Below are positions 1 to 11,219 of a DNA stretch of 64,000 bases, piece after piece. How positions within the stretch are numbered: the first letter of the stretch is position 1; every line of letters starts with the position of its first letter. The position numbers and the translations under genes are program-made. Below the pieces are notes generated by a model. The model was not told the origin of the DNA. It was given only the letters and a program-made list of their open reading frames with translations, and made no database searches. This DNA comes from Tumebacillus permanentifrigoris (GTDB taxonomy: Bacteria; Bacillota; Bacilli; Tumebacillales; Tumebacillaceae): assembly GCF_003148565.1 (NCBI RefSeq), contig NZ_QGGL01000003.1, positions 239,223 to 303,222 of the forward strand, given 5' to 3'.

Positions 1-3000
1 GCAGCAGATACATCGAGACTTCTTGCTGTTTCGCCAAGGCTCGAAGTTGCTCGGTCAGTTCCACAGGGACGTTTGCATGCATCATCTCCCCGTGGAAGGT
101 CATCACCTCTGGGCGGGTGAAATCAGTCGGCAAGTTCAGCACGGGCAACGGTTTCGCCATCGTCTCGACCCAGAATTGCTCCTGCGCCTCCCACTTGCCT
201 GCTATGAGTTCCTGATTCTGCCAAGCTGCGTATTCCACATAGCGGACGGGCAACGGTTTCCACGCCGGTTGCTGCCCTTGCTTCAGCGCTGCATACGCCA
301 AGTTCAGGTCGCTAAACAGCACATCCAGACTCCAACCATCTGTGATGATGTGGTGCATGCTCAAGTACAACTGATACGCCTCGTCGCTCAGTTGGAACAG
401 AATCGTCCGCACGAGGGGGCCAGTTTCCAGATCGAAGGGCACCGCTTCACTGCTCGCAACGGTCGAGCGCAGGAACGCTTGTTGTTCGGCCTGCGCCCAA
501 CCGCGCAGATCGTGCCTGACAACCGGCACGCTCATCTCGGCTCGCACCACCTGACGTGGCACATCCTCAATTTCCACAAACAGAGTACGCAGTGCCTCGT
601 GACGTTGCACCACCGCGTGCCATGCTCCTTCGAACGCCGAGAGATCAAGCGCACCGCGATAGGATTTTAAGATCGGCACGTTGTACACCTGACTTGACGG
701 ATGGAACTTGTAGAGGATGTACAGACGTTGTTGAGCGTGAGACATTTCATAGTGCTCTAGCTCTGGCAAGCGAGGAATCTGTACGCTCTGCTCCAATCGG
801 TCGGCGTACATCAGCTGATCCACATGATTCGCCAAGCTCTCTACTGTCGCGTGGAGGAACATGTCTTTTAACTGGACCGTCACACTCCATTGCTTGTGAA
901 TGCGGTTCGTCACTTGGATCACCAACAGCGAATGCCCACCCAGGTCAAAGAAGTTATCGTTCGCAGAGATTGCTTCGCGCTTCAACACCTGTGCCCAGAT
1001 CTCTGCCAAGGCTTGACCCGTTGGCGTAGAGGGATTCACAAAGTCGCGCGTCGTGTCCAAGGATGCATCTCCCGCCAACTGCTCCAAGGCCTTGCGGTCG
1101 AGCTTGCCATTTGGCGTCAACGGCATGTCGGACAGCCAGACAATCCGCGTTGGCACCATGTACGCCGCCAACTGTTGTCCGATGAACGCCTTCACTTCTT
1201 CCTGATCCAACTCGCCCCCGGTCGACTTGTAGAACCCGACGAGCATGTTGTTGCCATCGCTTGCCTGCTTCACGATCACAGCGGCCAACTCCACAGCAGG
1301 GTGTTGTGCGAACACCTCTTCGATCTCCCCCAGCTCAATGCGGAAGCCGCGGACCTTGACTTGGTTGTCGATCCGTCCTAGGTATTCAATCGTGCCACCT
1401 GCTAGGATGCGCGCCAGATCTCCCGTTCGATAGAGGCGCTCTCCTGGCATGCCGACCGAGTGATTGGAGATAAATACGTCCGCTGTTTTTTCCGGTTGGT
1501 TGAGATACCCTTCTGCCAACTGCACACCGCCGACCAGCAACTCGCCCTTCACACCGACTGGGCAGAGCTGGCCGCCACGGTTGACCACATAACATTGCGT
1601 GTTGGCAATCGGACCGCCGATGGTGACCACATCCAGCGGTTTGTCGATCAGAAAAGCGGTCACATCGACCGCTGCCTCGGTCGGACCGTAGAGATTCGCG
1701 ATGCGCGTACCTGTTGGATACATCTCAAACCATTGGTTGACCAGCTTGCTTGGCAAGGCTTCCCCAGACACGATGAAGTTGCGCATCGCAAAACGTGGAC
1801 GCTCCGCCTCACCAAGACCTTGCAAGTAGTTGACAAACAGGCTGAACAGCGCCGGTACGAACTGCATGTAGGTCACCTGATAGCGCATCATCTGTTCGGA
1901 GAGCCGCTCCGGGTTGGTGTAGACTTCGCGCGGCAGGATCAGCATGCTCGCCCCATGTCGCAACGGCCAGAACAGCTCGACGATCGAATCATCAAAACAA
2001 TGGGTCGTGCGCTGAATCATGCAATCCTCAGGAACCGCGGCAAAGACAGACTGATGCCACAACAGTCGGTTGACGATGGCAGCGTGTCGGATCACAACGC
2101 CCTTCGGCTTCCCGGTTGATCCTGATGTGTAAATCACATACGCAAGGTCGCTCGCTTCATTGATGGCATCAGGCGTTTCGACGCTATACGCCTGCAAGTC
2201 GCCCCACGCATAGGTCGCAGTCCTTGCGCCTCCCACATCCTGACTGCTCTCCGTCGCATCCATGTACAGCAGTGTCGACAGTTCGAGACCACTTGCAATT
2301 CCCTCAACCTGTTCTTGGTAAGATCGCTTGGACAGGAGCACCTGTGCGCCTGAGTTGGTCAGCATGTACTGCACACGCTGTGTCGGATATTCCGGGTCGA
2401 TCGGCACATACGCACCGCCCGCTTTTAATATCCCATAGATCCCGACTACCAGTTCGAGACTGCGCTCCATCATGATCCCAACCAGTTGGTTGCGCTGGAC
2501 ACCTTGGGCACGCAGGAAATTCGCGAGGGAGTTCGACCGCTCATGCAGCTCCCCATACGTGATCGACTGACCTTCACAGATCAGCGCAATTCGCTCCGGA
2601 TGCTCCTCTGCCTGTTGGATGAACGCGTCCTGCAACAATTGATCCAGATCAAATTCCACAGCGGTATCGTTCATCGCCGCGTAGACAGCACGATCTCCCT
2701 CGGTGATCCATTGCACACCGTCCAGCGGCACACGGAGGTCGCCAGCGAACGCCTCCAACACCTGTATCAACAGTTCGCCAAAACGCTCCACCGTCGCTTG
2801 GTGGTACAGATCTGTGTTGTACTCGAAGTTGAACATCAGCCCAGCGTTTCGCTCCCCTGCATAAAGCGAGAGATCAAACTTGCTCGTCTCCGATTGGAAA
2901 TCCACACCAAATAATGACTCTGCCCCTTCATCCTGAACGTTCAAACCCTCTAGATAGCCAAACAGCGTCGAAAAGATCGGAGGACGGCTCAGATCGCGCT

Positions 3001-6000
3001 CAGGATTGAGTTTCTCCACCAACAGGTCGAACGGATAGTTCTGATGTTGGTACGCAGCCATCGTCTGCTGTTTTACCAGATGTAGCAAGTCTTGCAAGCT
3101 GCGCACGTCATCAGCAAACCGCACGCGGATCGCCAACGTGTTTGCAAAAAAACCGACCAGCGGTTCCAGCACTTCCATCGTCCGCCCAGCAACCGGCATC
3201 CCGACGATGATGTCCTCCTCCTGGGACAGATGACGCAGCAGTGCCACATACGCCGCGAACAACAGCATGTTCATCGACACTTCTTCGCGCTTGGCCACCT
3301 GTTGCAAGCCTTCATATAGAGAATCCGCCACCGCTACATGTAGCGATGCGCCGTTGAACGTCTGGGTTTTCGGACGCTCCCGATCGATCGGCAATTCCAA
3401 GCTCGGCAATGGCTTGGCCAAGGCCTGCAACCAATACGCCTCGTCGGTCGGATCATAACCGCCTGCTTCCTCTTGCCAGTGTGCATAATCGACATACTGA
3501 ATCGGCAATGGCAAAAGCGCCGCGTCTCGACGCTCCTGATGGGCTCGATACAACTCCAACAGTTCGCGCAAGATCACGTTGTAGCTCCAACCGTCCGTGA
3601 TGATGTGATGCATGTTCAGGTAGACATAGGTCTGCTCGTCACTCAATTGATACGCAAGCACGCGCCACAGCGGACCCTTGGTCAGATCGAACGGAATTTT
3701 CGTGCAAGCTTGCGTCCGCTCCTCGATATACGCCCGCTGCTGCGTCTCACCCCGATCAACCAAATCCTCATACTCGAACTCCACATCACTTCGATCCAAC
3801 ACTTGCTGACGCGGCTCACCTTCCACTTCGAGGAAGACGGTGCGCAAGATCGCATGCCGTTGCGCCAACGCTTCCAGTGCCGCAGCCATCGCGCTCTGAT
3901 CCAGTTTTTCATGAAGCATCAGGCTCAGCGGTACATGGTACACCGTCGCACCGGGATCAAACTTGTAGAAGAACCACAAGCGTTTTTGGGCATGTGACAA
4001 CGCATAGTGCTCCTGCGCCGCCGTGCGCGGAATCTGCACCGCCTCGACCTCAGGTTCAACCCCAAGCCGCTGTGCTACAATCTCCGCCAACTTCTCCACC
4101 GTAGGAGCGGCGAACAGATCTTGCAACTCGATCTGCAGCCCCAGTTGTTTACGAATTCGATTGACGACTTGCATCGCCAACAGCGAATGTCCACCCAGTT
4201 CGAAGAAATGATCGTGGATATGGATCTGTTTACTGCCCAGCAGTTCTGACCAGATGTTGGCGATCACCGCTTCTTGTGGTGTGCGTGGTGCTACGAACGT
4301 CTCGCTGGTCTCTGCCAGCAGCGCGTCAGGTTCTGGCAACAACCGACGATCCACTTTGCCGGTCGGACTCAACGGGAATGCGTCCAGAAGGACATAACTT
4401 GCCGGCACCATAAAAGCGGGCAAGAGCTGATTCAAGAACAATCGCAAATCGCTCGACGTCGGGTGGCACTCCAAAGCAGGTACGGCATACGCGATCAATC
4501 GCTTGTCACCCGTTCGATCCGCTCTGGCAACCACCACGACCTGTTCCAACTCCGGGTGTTGTCCAAGCGCCGCCTCAATTTCACCTAGCTCGATGCGGAA
4601 TCCGCGAATTTTGACTTGATCATCTGTACGTCCCAGAAACTCTAAATTGCCATCTGGCAGATAACGAACCAGATCCCCGGTTTTGTATAGCAATCCACCC
4701 GTTTGGGCGCTGAATGGATCTGGTAGGAACCGCTCTGCTGTCAAAGCAGGTTGATTGAGATAGCCCCGCGCTACCCCATCGCCTCCGATGTACAACTCAC
4801 CGGCCACCCCGATCGGCACGGGTTGAAGATGAGCGTCGAGCACATAGACCTTCGTGTTGGCAATCGGTCGCCCAATCGGAACGGTCGATTCCAACTGTTG
4901 CAGCGACGCAATCGGATAGTACGTGCTGAAGGTTGTGCCCTCTGTTGGGCCATACACGTTGAACAACTGGCAATCGGGCAAGCGGAGCAACGCTTCTCTG
5001 GCATGAGGAAGCGACATCACCTCGCCACCTGTCAGCAAGGTTTTCAGATGCACCATACACTCCAAATTCGTCTCGACCAACTGGTTAAACAGCGAGGTGG
5101 TCAAAAACAACGTCGTGACTTTGTGTTGGAGCAAAACTTCGCCCAATTCCTCAAATGTGAGTTTGTGTGGGGGCGGGAGGATCAAACGCCCACCATTTAA
5201 CAAACTGCCCCAGATCTCGAACGTGGCTGCATCAAATGAGATCGTCGCGTATTGCAGGAACACTAGATCTGCCGAGAACTGCACATAATCGCTCTCTTTT
5301 ACCAAGCGCACCACGCCACGATGTGGGATGCAGACCCCTTTTGGCCTCCCGGTCGAACCGGAGGTGTAGTTCACATAGGCCAGATGATCGGGTGTGACCG
5401 TGTGTACCGGATTTTCGCTGCTTTCGTGGGCAAATGAGATACCGTCCCGGTCCACACAGATTGTCTCCACCGCAGAAGTAGGCAGTTGTTGCACGACCTG
5501 TTCCTGTGTCAACAGCAACGCAACGTCTGTATCTTCCAACATAAACAGCAAGCGTTCCGCAGGATAGGAGGGGTCCAACGGCACATACGCGCCACCAGCC
5601 TTCAAGATCCCGAGCATCGCGATGATCATTTCCACAGAACGTTCCAAGCACAACCCGACGAGCACATCTGCTCCTACGCCGCGTGAACGCAGGTGGTGCG
5701 CCAACCGATTGGCGCGCTCGTTCAATTCACGATACGTGAGAGACTGTGCCAGGAACTCCAACGCAACTGCATCGGGAGTCGCTGCTGCTTGGGCTTCGAA
5801 CAGGTCCGGGACCGTACGTTGCTTAGGATAGTCGGTCTCCGTCTGGTTCAACTCCACGACCAACTGGTGCCACTCCCCCTCGCTGACGAGCGGCAATTCG
5901 TGGATCGGTACCTCCGGGTCGGCTACGATGCCTTCAAGCAACGTCTGAAAATGTCGAACCAAGCGGGAGATCGTAGTCGCATCGAACAACTCCGTGTTGT

Positions 6001-9000
6001 ATTCCAAGCGGCCAACCAGACTCTCCGCCTCTTCGGAGAGCGGCAGGTACAGATCAAATTTCGATGTCCCGTTGTGTACGTCCATCGCTTCGATGCGCAA
6101 ACCTGACAGGACAAATTCCGCAGGCGGAACCAGTTGGAACATCACTTGAAACAGCGGAGAATGACTCAAGTCGCGCTCAGGCTGCACTTCTTCGACCAGT
6201 TTTTCAAACGGAAGATCCTGATGAGCGTAAGCGTCGAGCGCTACGGTTCGCACGCGTTTCAAGACCTCTTGGAACGCAGGCTCCCCAGAAAAATCGGTGC
6301 GCAGCACCAAAGTGTTGACGAAAAATCCGATCAGCCCCTCAATCTCCTGCCGATTTCGGTTGGCAATCGGTGAGCCGACCACGATGTCAAGTTGTCCTGA
6401 GTAGCGGTACAGCAGCGTCTGGAAGGCGGTCAACAAGGTCATAAACAGCGTGACCCCTTCACGCTGACTCAACGCTTTCAAATCGTCCGTCAAGCGCTTG
6501 GACAGCACAAACTTATGCACCGCGCCACGGAATCCGGGAACCGCAGGACGCGGACGATCGGTTGGCAACTGCAAGACCGGAAGCGGGCCGCCCAACTGTT
6601 GCTTCCAATAAGACAACTGCGTCTCCAGCACCTCACCTGCTAACCACTCCCGTTGCCACTCAGAAAAATCAGCATATTGAATCGGCAGTTCGTCAAGCGA
6701 CGATGCATCGCTTGCGTACAGGGTCGCAAGTTCGCTCGCAAACACCCCCATCGACCATCCATCCGAGACGATGTGATGCATGTTGAAGATCAACACATGC
6801 TCCTGCTGACCCAGATGTACCACCTGAACGCGGAACAGTGCTTCCTGTGTCAGATCGAACACATGCCCAGCCTCTGCTTGCACCAACTGCAACACCTGAC
6901 CCATGCGCTCCTGCTCGCCCACAGTCGTCAGGTCGTGTACCGTGAAGGGCAAGTTCGCAAGCTCAGCGATCACTTGGACAGGCTGTCCCTCCACATCCCT
7001 AAACGTGGTGCGCAACGCTTCATGTCGAGCTACGATCGTGCGCAGACTCTGTTCCAATCTCGCGACATGCAGCGTCCCTTGGACATGTAGTGCGACCGGA
7101 ATATTATAGGAAGGGACGCCTGGCCAGAACTGCTCTAAGAACCACAGGCGTTGCTGGGCAAACGAGAGCGGCACGTGTTGCCCGCGCGCGACAGGGACAA
7201 TCGGGGGGATCTCCTGAAACACGTCCTGCAGTCGAGCGGTCTCGATGCGCTTGGCCAAGGAACTGACCGTCGAGGCTTCGAACAGATCGTGCAGTCGAAA
7301 CTCCATGTGAAACGCCTCACGAATGCGGGAGATGACTTGAGTAGCGAGTAGCGAATGTCCGCCCAATTCGAAAAAGTGGTCATGGATGCCCACTTTTTCA
7401 ATCCCGAGCACCTGTGCAAAAATCCCCGCCACCAATTCTTCGATCGGTGTGCGTGGTGCGATATACTCCGCCTCTTGCTCAAAACGAATCTGGTTCGGGC
7501 TAGGCAAGGCTCGTCGATCGACCTTGCCATTGTGCGTCAACGGAATCGCAGGCAGCAGCACAAACGCACTCGGCATCATGTAATCGGGCAGCACGTTTTT
7601 TATATAGGTTCGCAAATTCGGTACCAACACACGCGCAAAGTTTGCTTGCAACGGATTGTTGGCATAGGTATGCCAAGGGCGTAGCGGAGCCAGCCGCTCA
7701 ACGAACACAGGCAAGCGCCGTTGCGAAGGTTCCGCGCATCGTTGGAACACCACATCGTAACAGCCGGTCGCATCCCCTTGCGCCCAACTGACATCGACCG
7801 CATACCCCAACGACTCCCCTAGCACCCAAAACTCCTCGGGATTCACGCCCGCGTCTGGTGGGAGCGCTTGCAGCACGTCCAGCAGTTCGCCAACGCGTTG
7901 CGGCCGATCCGGGCTTTCCAAACAGGCAAGAGCTGTCACTTCTGGCAGGACGCGTGCATTTGTCACGCGGCGGATCTTCAGCACCTGTGGGTTGGTTTCA
8001 ACGAGACGCTGTTGCAAACTCGCGAGCGTTACCTGCTCGCGCTCCCAATCCAACCAATCCCCTCCATCGCTCAGGATCGGAGCTTCAGTTCCGATGTGCA
8101 AGATCACATCATAGCGGAACTGAGTCAATTCGTTGTGTGCTTGTCCGCGCTTGGGCAGGATTTCGACATGACTGATGTTCGACACTTGCTGTTGCAACGC
8201 GAGGAAAAAGGCCGGATCGATCACCAATTCATTCTCTTCAAACAGGCCCTTTTGCATGTTCTGGTGCAACTGGTCCGTCGACATCGCCCGTGGCACATCA
8301 TGCAGTTCAACAGCCGTATGGAACGCTCCCAACAGCGGGAAATGGCGTACATCCCCGACAAATACAAAGCCGCCGGCTGCCACAACCTCTGTCGCCCCGC
8401 GCAAAACTTCTACAAGATACTCAAGATTCGGAAAATACTGAACAACTGAGTTGACGACCAAGCCATCAAATGACGCCGGTTCTAATCCGGTGAAATTGTC
8501 AGCGGCCCGATGCAGCAACTCCACTTGAGGAAGCGGCTGTGCGCTCGTCGCCAATTGCTGCCCCAGTCGATTCACGACCTCACGTGAAAAATCGGCTCCC
8601 ACGTACCGCTCACAGTGTGGGGCCACACGGTGCAAGATCATCCCGGTGCCACAGCCGATCTCCAGCATGCGCGTAGGTTTCAAGGCCAGAATCCGCTCGA
8701 CCGTATGTCCCAGCCACTCGCGCATCTCATCCGCCGGGATCGCATCGCCCGAATAACTGCTGTTCCAACCGATGATATTGAAGGTCGGGTCCTCGACAGT
8801 CGTCTCAGACGTTTGCGTATACGTGGTGTCAAACACCATCTCCCACTGGGAAGTCTGTTCCTGTTTCAGTTCCTGCTCCGCCTCTTGCTCGGCACTGCTG
8901 GTCGGTTGCGGATCATGTACCAAGTAGGCGACCAAGCGTTTGTCGCCCTGCTCATACTCGCGTGCGACCACCACCGCTTCCTGCACCGCAGGATGCTGAC

Positions 9001-11068
9001 CCAGCACTTTCTCGATCTCACCTAATTCGATCCGAAAACCACGGATTTTCACTTGCTGGTCGATTCGCCCCCAGAATTCGAGGTTGCCATCCGATCTGTA
9101 CCGCACGGAGTCACCGGTTTGGTACAGACGCTCATCACGATCGCCAAACGGATTGGCGATGAATTTTTCATGAGTCAGTTCGGGGTTGTTGAGATACCCG
9201 CGTGCCAGCCCCGCACCACCAATGTAGAGTTCGCCCACTCCGCCGATCGGTACTGGTTGTAGATGCCGATCCAGCACATAGACCTTCGTGTTGGCAATCG
9301 GTCGTCCAATCGGCACGGTAGAACTGATTTGCTCCACACTGTCGAGCGTGTAACAACAGGTAAACGTCGTGCTCTCCGTCGGCCCGTACCCGTTGATGAC
9401 CGAACAATTCGGTAACTGCTGCAACACTTTTTTGACATGCGACACCGAAAGCACATCTCCGCCCGCCAATAGTTGCCGCACATGGAGCAGATCCTCGAGC
9501 TGTTCATCCACCATTTGATGAAAAAGCCCTGCGGTCAACCAGAGGGTTGTCACGCGATGTTCGCGGATAAATTGACCCAGCTCTTCCAAGGAACGCATCT
9601 GCTGGGGATAGAGGACCAACTGCGCCCCGTTGAACAAACTGCCAAAGATCTCAAAAATCGAGGCATCAAAGGAAATCGGCGCGAATTGCAACAGCACTTC
9701 CGCCGAGGACAGGCGCACATAGTTCGTCTCCTTCACCAACCGGGCCACCGCTTGATGTGGAACGCAGACACCCTTGGGTCTCCCTGTCGATCCTGATGTA
9801 TACAGCACATACGCAAGATCTTGTGCAGAGGACTTCGGTACGAGGTTCTCGACGCTTTCCTGTGCGAGAACTCCTTGATCTGCATGCAGACAGACGACGG
9901 TGGTCGCCTGAACGGGCAGTTTTTCCAGCAGGTGTTGCAGTGCGACGATGATTTGCAAGCCTGTGTCTTCCATCATAAAAGTCAATCGTGCCTTAGGTAG
10001 CGATGCATCCAACGGTACATACGCACCGCCAGCTTTTAAGATCCCGAGCATCCCCACCACCATCTCAACAGAACGCTCCACGCAGAGCCCCACCAACACC
10101 TCGGGCCCTACGCCGAGTGTTCGCAGATGATGTGCCAATTGATTCGAACGTCGATTGAGTTCGCGATAGGTGACCGCTTCGTCTGCAAACACGAGAGCCA
10201 CGGCATCAGGCGTTTGTTGAACTTGTGCTTCGAACAGCTCTTGTATCGACACATCGCTTGGATAATCGGTAGCCGTTTGGTTCCACGTGACGAGCACTTG
10301 CTGTTGTTCGGGGTCGGAGAGCATCGGTAACGCGTAGCAGGGTCGGTCTGGGTCGATGACGATCGATTCCAACAGCGTTTGAAAATGTCCGAGCATCCTC
10401 TCGATCGTGGTCTCTTCAAACAAGTCGGGATGGTACGCCAACGAAGTGACGAAACTCTCCTCCGCCTCGACGACCGACACCAGCAGATCGTGACTTGCAG
10501 CACCCAGCACGGAGGCAGAAAAGCCGAGCTCCTGTCCTCGCTCGCCTGCAACAGGTGCCGAAAACAGCACCGGTAGCTGGACTTCCAGATCAAGCCCGAC
10601 TGTGTCCCGAGCTGTGAGCAAGCTCGATTCCACGGAAGCATTTTGATAGACATAGGCTTGGGAAACGCTTTTATGTACACCCGCTACCAGTTCGCGAAAC
10701 GACTGTTCCTCTGACGCTTGTGTGGGGAGTACCAGGATTCGCGGTTTCCCGGACGTAGGTGGGCTCATCAACGCGCCGATGCTAGATTCAATTTGTCCTG
10801 TATAGCGATACAACAAAGTTTGACAAGCGGTCAGCAACAACGTAAAAAGATCAACTTCCAATTGCTGACTGAGCACCTGCACGCGCTCTGCAAGCTGTGT
10901 GGGCCATGTACAAGTGTACACGGAGAACGGAACCGACGTGCTCGTGGAGCGCGAACGGTCTACAGGCAGTTGCAAGGGAGACAGGTCTCCACTGAACAGG
11001 CTTTTCCAATAAGTAAGCAAAGCCTCCGTGTGGGTAGCCGCCTCTTGTTGCCAAGTCATGTCTTTCAT
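1..11068 (-). CDS. Nonribosomal peptide synthetase, N-terminal modules (3' end outside window)
   Basis: Cytoplasmic peptide assembly line. The frame is open from ATG 11068 (GGAGGGG five bases upstream) to the window edge, about 3689 residues. Order by residue: partial C (1-265), A1 (270-720) with an N-methyltransferase inserted after motif A8 (SAM motif LEIGCGTG near 800), A10 near 1180, PCP1 (GGHSLL near 1238), C2 with HHIVSDGWS (1280-1710), A2 (1720-2230), PCP2 (near 2290), C3 with HHIITDGWS (2335-2780), A3 (2790-3310), PCP3 (near 3374) and the start of C4 (HHIITDGWS). No epimerase or thioesterase is seen. My reading of the ten specificity residues: A1 DAFWLGGTFK (valine-like), A2 DAFFLGVTFK (branched aliphatic, probably Ile), A3 DDVQISLVDK (unassigned). 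Predicted start of product: N-methyl-Val, then Ile/Val, then X. A TAA lies in frame upstream, so the short first C domain is genuine. An in-frame ATG 11 codons upstream exists but lacks the ribosome site. Confidence 0.95.
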   Translation of the reverse strand, partial: MKDMTWQQEAATHTEALLTYWKSLFSGDLSPLQLPVDRSRSTSTSVPFSVYTCTWPTQLAERVQVLSQQLEVDLFTLLLTACQTLLYRYTGQIESSIGALMSPPTSGKPRILVLPTQASEEQSFRELVAGVHKSVSQAYVYQNASVESSLLTARDTVGLDLEVQLPVLFSAPVAGERGQELGFSASVLGAASHDLLVSVVEAEESFVTSLAYHPDLFEETTIERMLGHFQTLLESIVIDPDRPCYALPMLSDPEQQQVLVTWNQTATDYPSDVSIQELFEAQVQQTPDAVALVFADEAVTYRELNRRSNQLAHHLRTLGVGPEVLVGLCVERSVEMVVGMLGILKAGGAYVPLDASLPKARLTFMMEDTGLQIIVALQHLLEKLPVQATTVVCLHADQGVLAQESVENLVPKSSAQDLAYVLYTSGSTGRPKGVCVPHQAVARLVKETNYVRLSSAEVLLQFAPISFDASIFEIFGSLFNGAQLVLYPQQMRSLEELGQFIREHRVTTLWLTAGLFHQMVDEQLEDLLHVRQLLAGGDVLSVSHVKKVLQQLPNCSVINGYGPTESTTFTCCYTLDSVEQISSTVPIGRPIANTKVYVLDRHLQPVPIGGVGELYIGGAGLARGYLNNPELTHEKFIANPFGDRDERLYQTGDSVRYRSDGNLEFWGRIDQQVKIRGFRIELGEIEKVLGQHPAVQEAVVVAREYEQGDKRLVAYLVHDPQPTSSAEQEAEQELKQEQTSQWEMVFDTTYTQTSETTVEDPTFNIIGWNSSYSGDAIPADEMREWLGHTVERILALKPTRMLEIGCGTGMILHRVAPHCERYVGADFSREVVNRLGQQLATSAQPLPQVELLHRAADNFTGLEPASFDGLVVNSVVQYFPNLEYLVEVLRGATEVVAAGGFVFVGDVRHFPLLGAFHTAVELHDVPRAMSTDQLHQNMQKGLFEENELVIDPAFFLALQQQVSNISHVEILPKRGQAHNELTQFRYDVILHIGTEAPILSDGGDWLDWEREQVTLASLQQRLVETNPQVLKIRRVTNARVLPEVTALACLESPDRPQRVGELLDVLQALPPDAGVNPEEFWVLGESLGYAVDVSWAQGDATGCYDVVFQRCAEPSQRRLPVFVERLAPLRPWHTYANNPLQANFARVLVPNLRTYIKNVLPDYMMPSAFVLLPAIPLTHNGKVDRRALPSPNQIRFEQEAEYIAPRTPIEELVAGIFAQVLGIEKVGIHDHFFELGGHSLLATQVISRIREAFHMEFRLHDLFEASTVSSLAKRIETARLQDVFQEIPPIVPVARGQHVPLSFAQQRLWFLEQFWPGVPSYNIPVALHVQGTLHVARLEQSLRTIVARHEALRTTFRDVEGQPVQVIAELANLPFTVHDLTTVGEQERMGQVLQLVQAEAGHVFDLTQEALFRVQVVHLGQQEHVLIFNMHHIVSDGWSMGVFASELATLYASDASSLDELPIQYADFSEWQREWLAGEVLETQLSYWKQQLGGPLPVLQLPTDRPRPAVPGFRGAVHKFVLSKRLTDDLKALSQREGVTLFMTLLTAFQTLLYRYSGQLDIVVGSPIANRNRQEIEGLIGFFVNTLVLRTDFSGEPAFQEVLKRVRTVALDAYAHQDLPFEKLVEEVQPERDLSHSPLFQVMFQLVPPAEFVLSGLRIEAMDVHNGTSKFDLYLPLSEEAESLVGRLEYNTELFDATTISRLVRHFQTLLEGIVADPEVPIHELPLVSEGEWHQLVVELNQTETDYPKQRTVPDLFEAQAAATPDAVALEFLAQSLTYRELNERANRLAHHLRSRGVGADVLVGLCLERSVEMIIAMLGILKAGGAYVPLDPSYPAERLLFMLEDTDVALLLTQEQVVQQLPTSAVETICVDRDGISFAHESSENPVHTVTPDHLAYVNYTSGSTGRPKGVCIPHRGVVRLVKESDYVQFSADLVFLQYATISFDAATFEIWGSLLNGGRLILPPPHKLTFEELGEVLLQHKVTTLFLTTSLFNQLVETNLECMVHLKTLLTGGEVMSLPHAREALLRLPDCQLFNVYGPTEGTTFSTYYPIASLQQLESTVPIGRPIANTKVYVLDAHLQPVPIGVAGELYIGGDGVARGYLNQPALTAERFLPDPFSAQTGGLLYKTGDLVRYLPDGNLEFLGRTDDQVKIRGFRIELGEIEAALGQHPELEQVVVVARADRTGDKRLIAYAVPALECHPTSSDLRLFLNQLLPAFMVPASYVLLDAFPLSPTGKVDRRLLPEPDALLAETSETFVAPRTPQEAVIANIWSELLGSKQIHIHDHFFELGGHSLLAMQVVNRIRKQLGLQIELQDLFAAPTVEKLAEIVAQRLGVEPEVEAVQIPRTAAQEHYALSHAQKRLWFFYKFDPGATVYHVPLSLMLHEKLDQSAMAAALEALAQRHAILRTVFLEVEGEPRQQVLDRSDVEFEYEDLVDRGETQQRAYIEERTQACTKIPFDLTKGPLWRVLAYQLSDEQTYVYLNMHHIITDGWSYNVILRELLELYRAHQERRDAALLPLPIQYVDYAHWQEEAGGYDPTDEAYWLQALAKPLPSLELPIDRERPKTQTFNGASLHVAVADSLYEGLQQVAKREEVSMNMLLFAAYVALLRHLSQEEDIIVGMPVAGRTMEVLEPLVGFFANTLAIRVRFADDVRSLQDLLHLVKQQTMAAYQHQNYPFDLLVEKLNPERDLSRPPIFSTLFGYLEGLNVQDEGAESLFGVDFQSETSKFDLSLYAGERNAGLMFNFEYNTDLYHQATVERFGELLIQVLEAFAGDLRVPLDGVQWITEGDRAVYAAMNDTAVEFDLDQLLQDAFIQQAEEHPERIALICEGQSITYGELHERSNSLANFLRAQGVQRNQLVGIMMERSLELVVGIYGILKAGGAYVPIDPEYPTQRVQYMLTNSGAQVLLSKRSYQEQVEGIASGLELSTLLYMDATESSQDVGGARTATYAWGDLQAYSVETPDAINEASDLAYVIYTSGSTGKPKGVVIRHAAIVNRLLWHQSVFAAVPEDCMIQRTTHCFDDSIVELFWPLRHGASMLILPREVYTNPERLSEQMMRYQVTYMQFVPALFSLFVNYLQGLGEAERPRFAMRNFIVSGEALPSKLVNQWFEMYPTGTRIANLYGPTEAAVDVTAFLIDKPLDVVTIGGPIANTQCYVVNRGGQLCPVGVKGELLVGGVQLAEGYLNQPEKTADVFISNHSVGMPGERLYRTGDLARILAGGTIEYLGRIDNQVKVRGFRIELGEIEEVFAQHPAVELAAVIVKQASDGNNMLVGFYKSTGGELDQEEVKAFIGQQLAAYMVPTRIVWLSDMPLTPNGKLDRKALEQLAGDASLDTTRDFVNPSTPTGQALAEIWAQVLKREAISANDNFFDLGGHSLLVIQVTNRIHKQWSVTVQLKDMFLHATVESLANHVDQLMYADRLEQSVQIPRLPELEHYEMSHAQQRLYILYKFHPSSQVYNVPILKSYRGALDLSAFEGAWHAVVQRHEALRTLFVEIEDVPRQVVRAEMSVPVVRHDLRGWAQAEQQAFLRSTVASSEAVPFDLETGPLVRTILFQLSDEAYQLYLSMHHIITDGWSLDVLFSDLNLAYAALKQGQQPAWKPLPVRYVEYAAWQNQELIAGKWEAQEQFWVETMAKPLPVLNLPTDFTRPEVMTFHGEMMHANVPVELTEQLRALAKQQEVSMYLL

Positions 11069-11219
11069 TTTTTCCCCTCCAGTACAGCATCTCTCATTCA
11101 TACCGTAGATTTTTTAAAATAACCATAAACATAACTGATGTTAAAGTAACAACTCGTTTTTCTAAATTATCACATTATTCTAGCTCGGTCAACGACGACG
11201 AATTCCCATCCCCAACGAC

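Noticed and set aside
1..11000. Many plus-strand frames of 60-220 codons
   Set aside because: They are opposite-strand shadows of the NRPS, which is open over the whole interval with all domain motifs.
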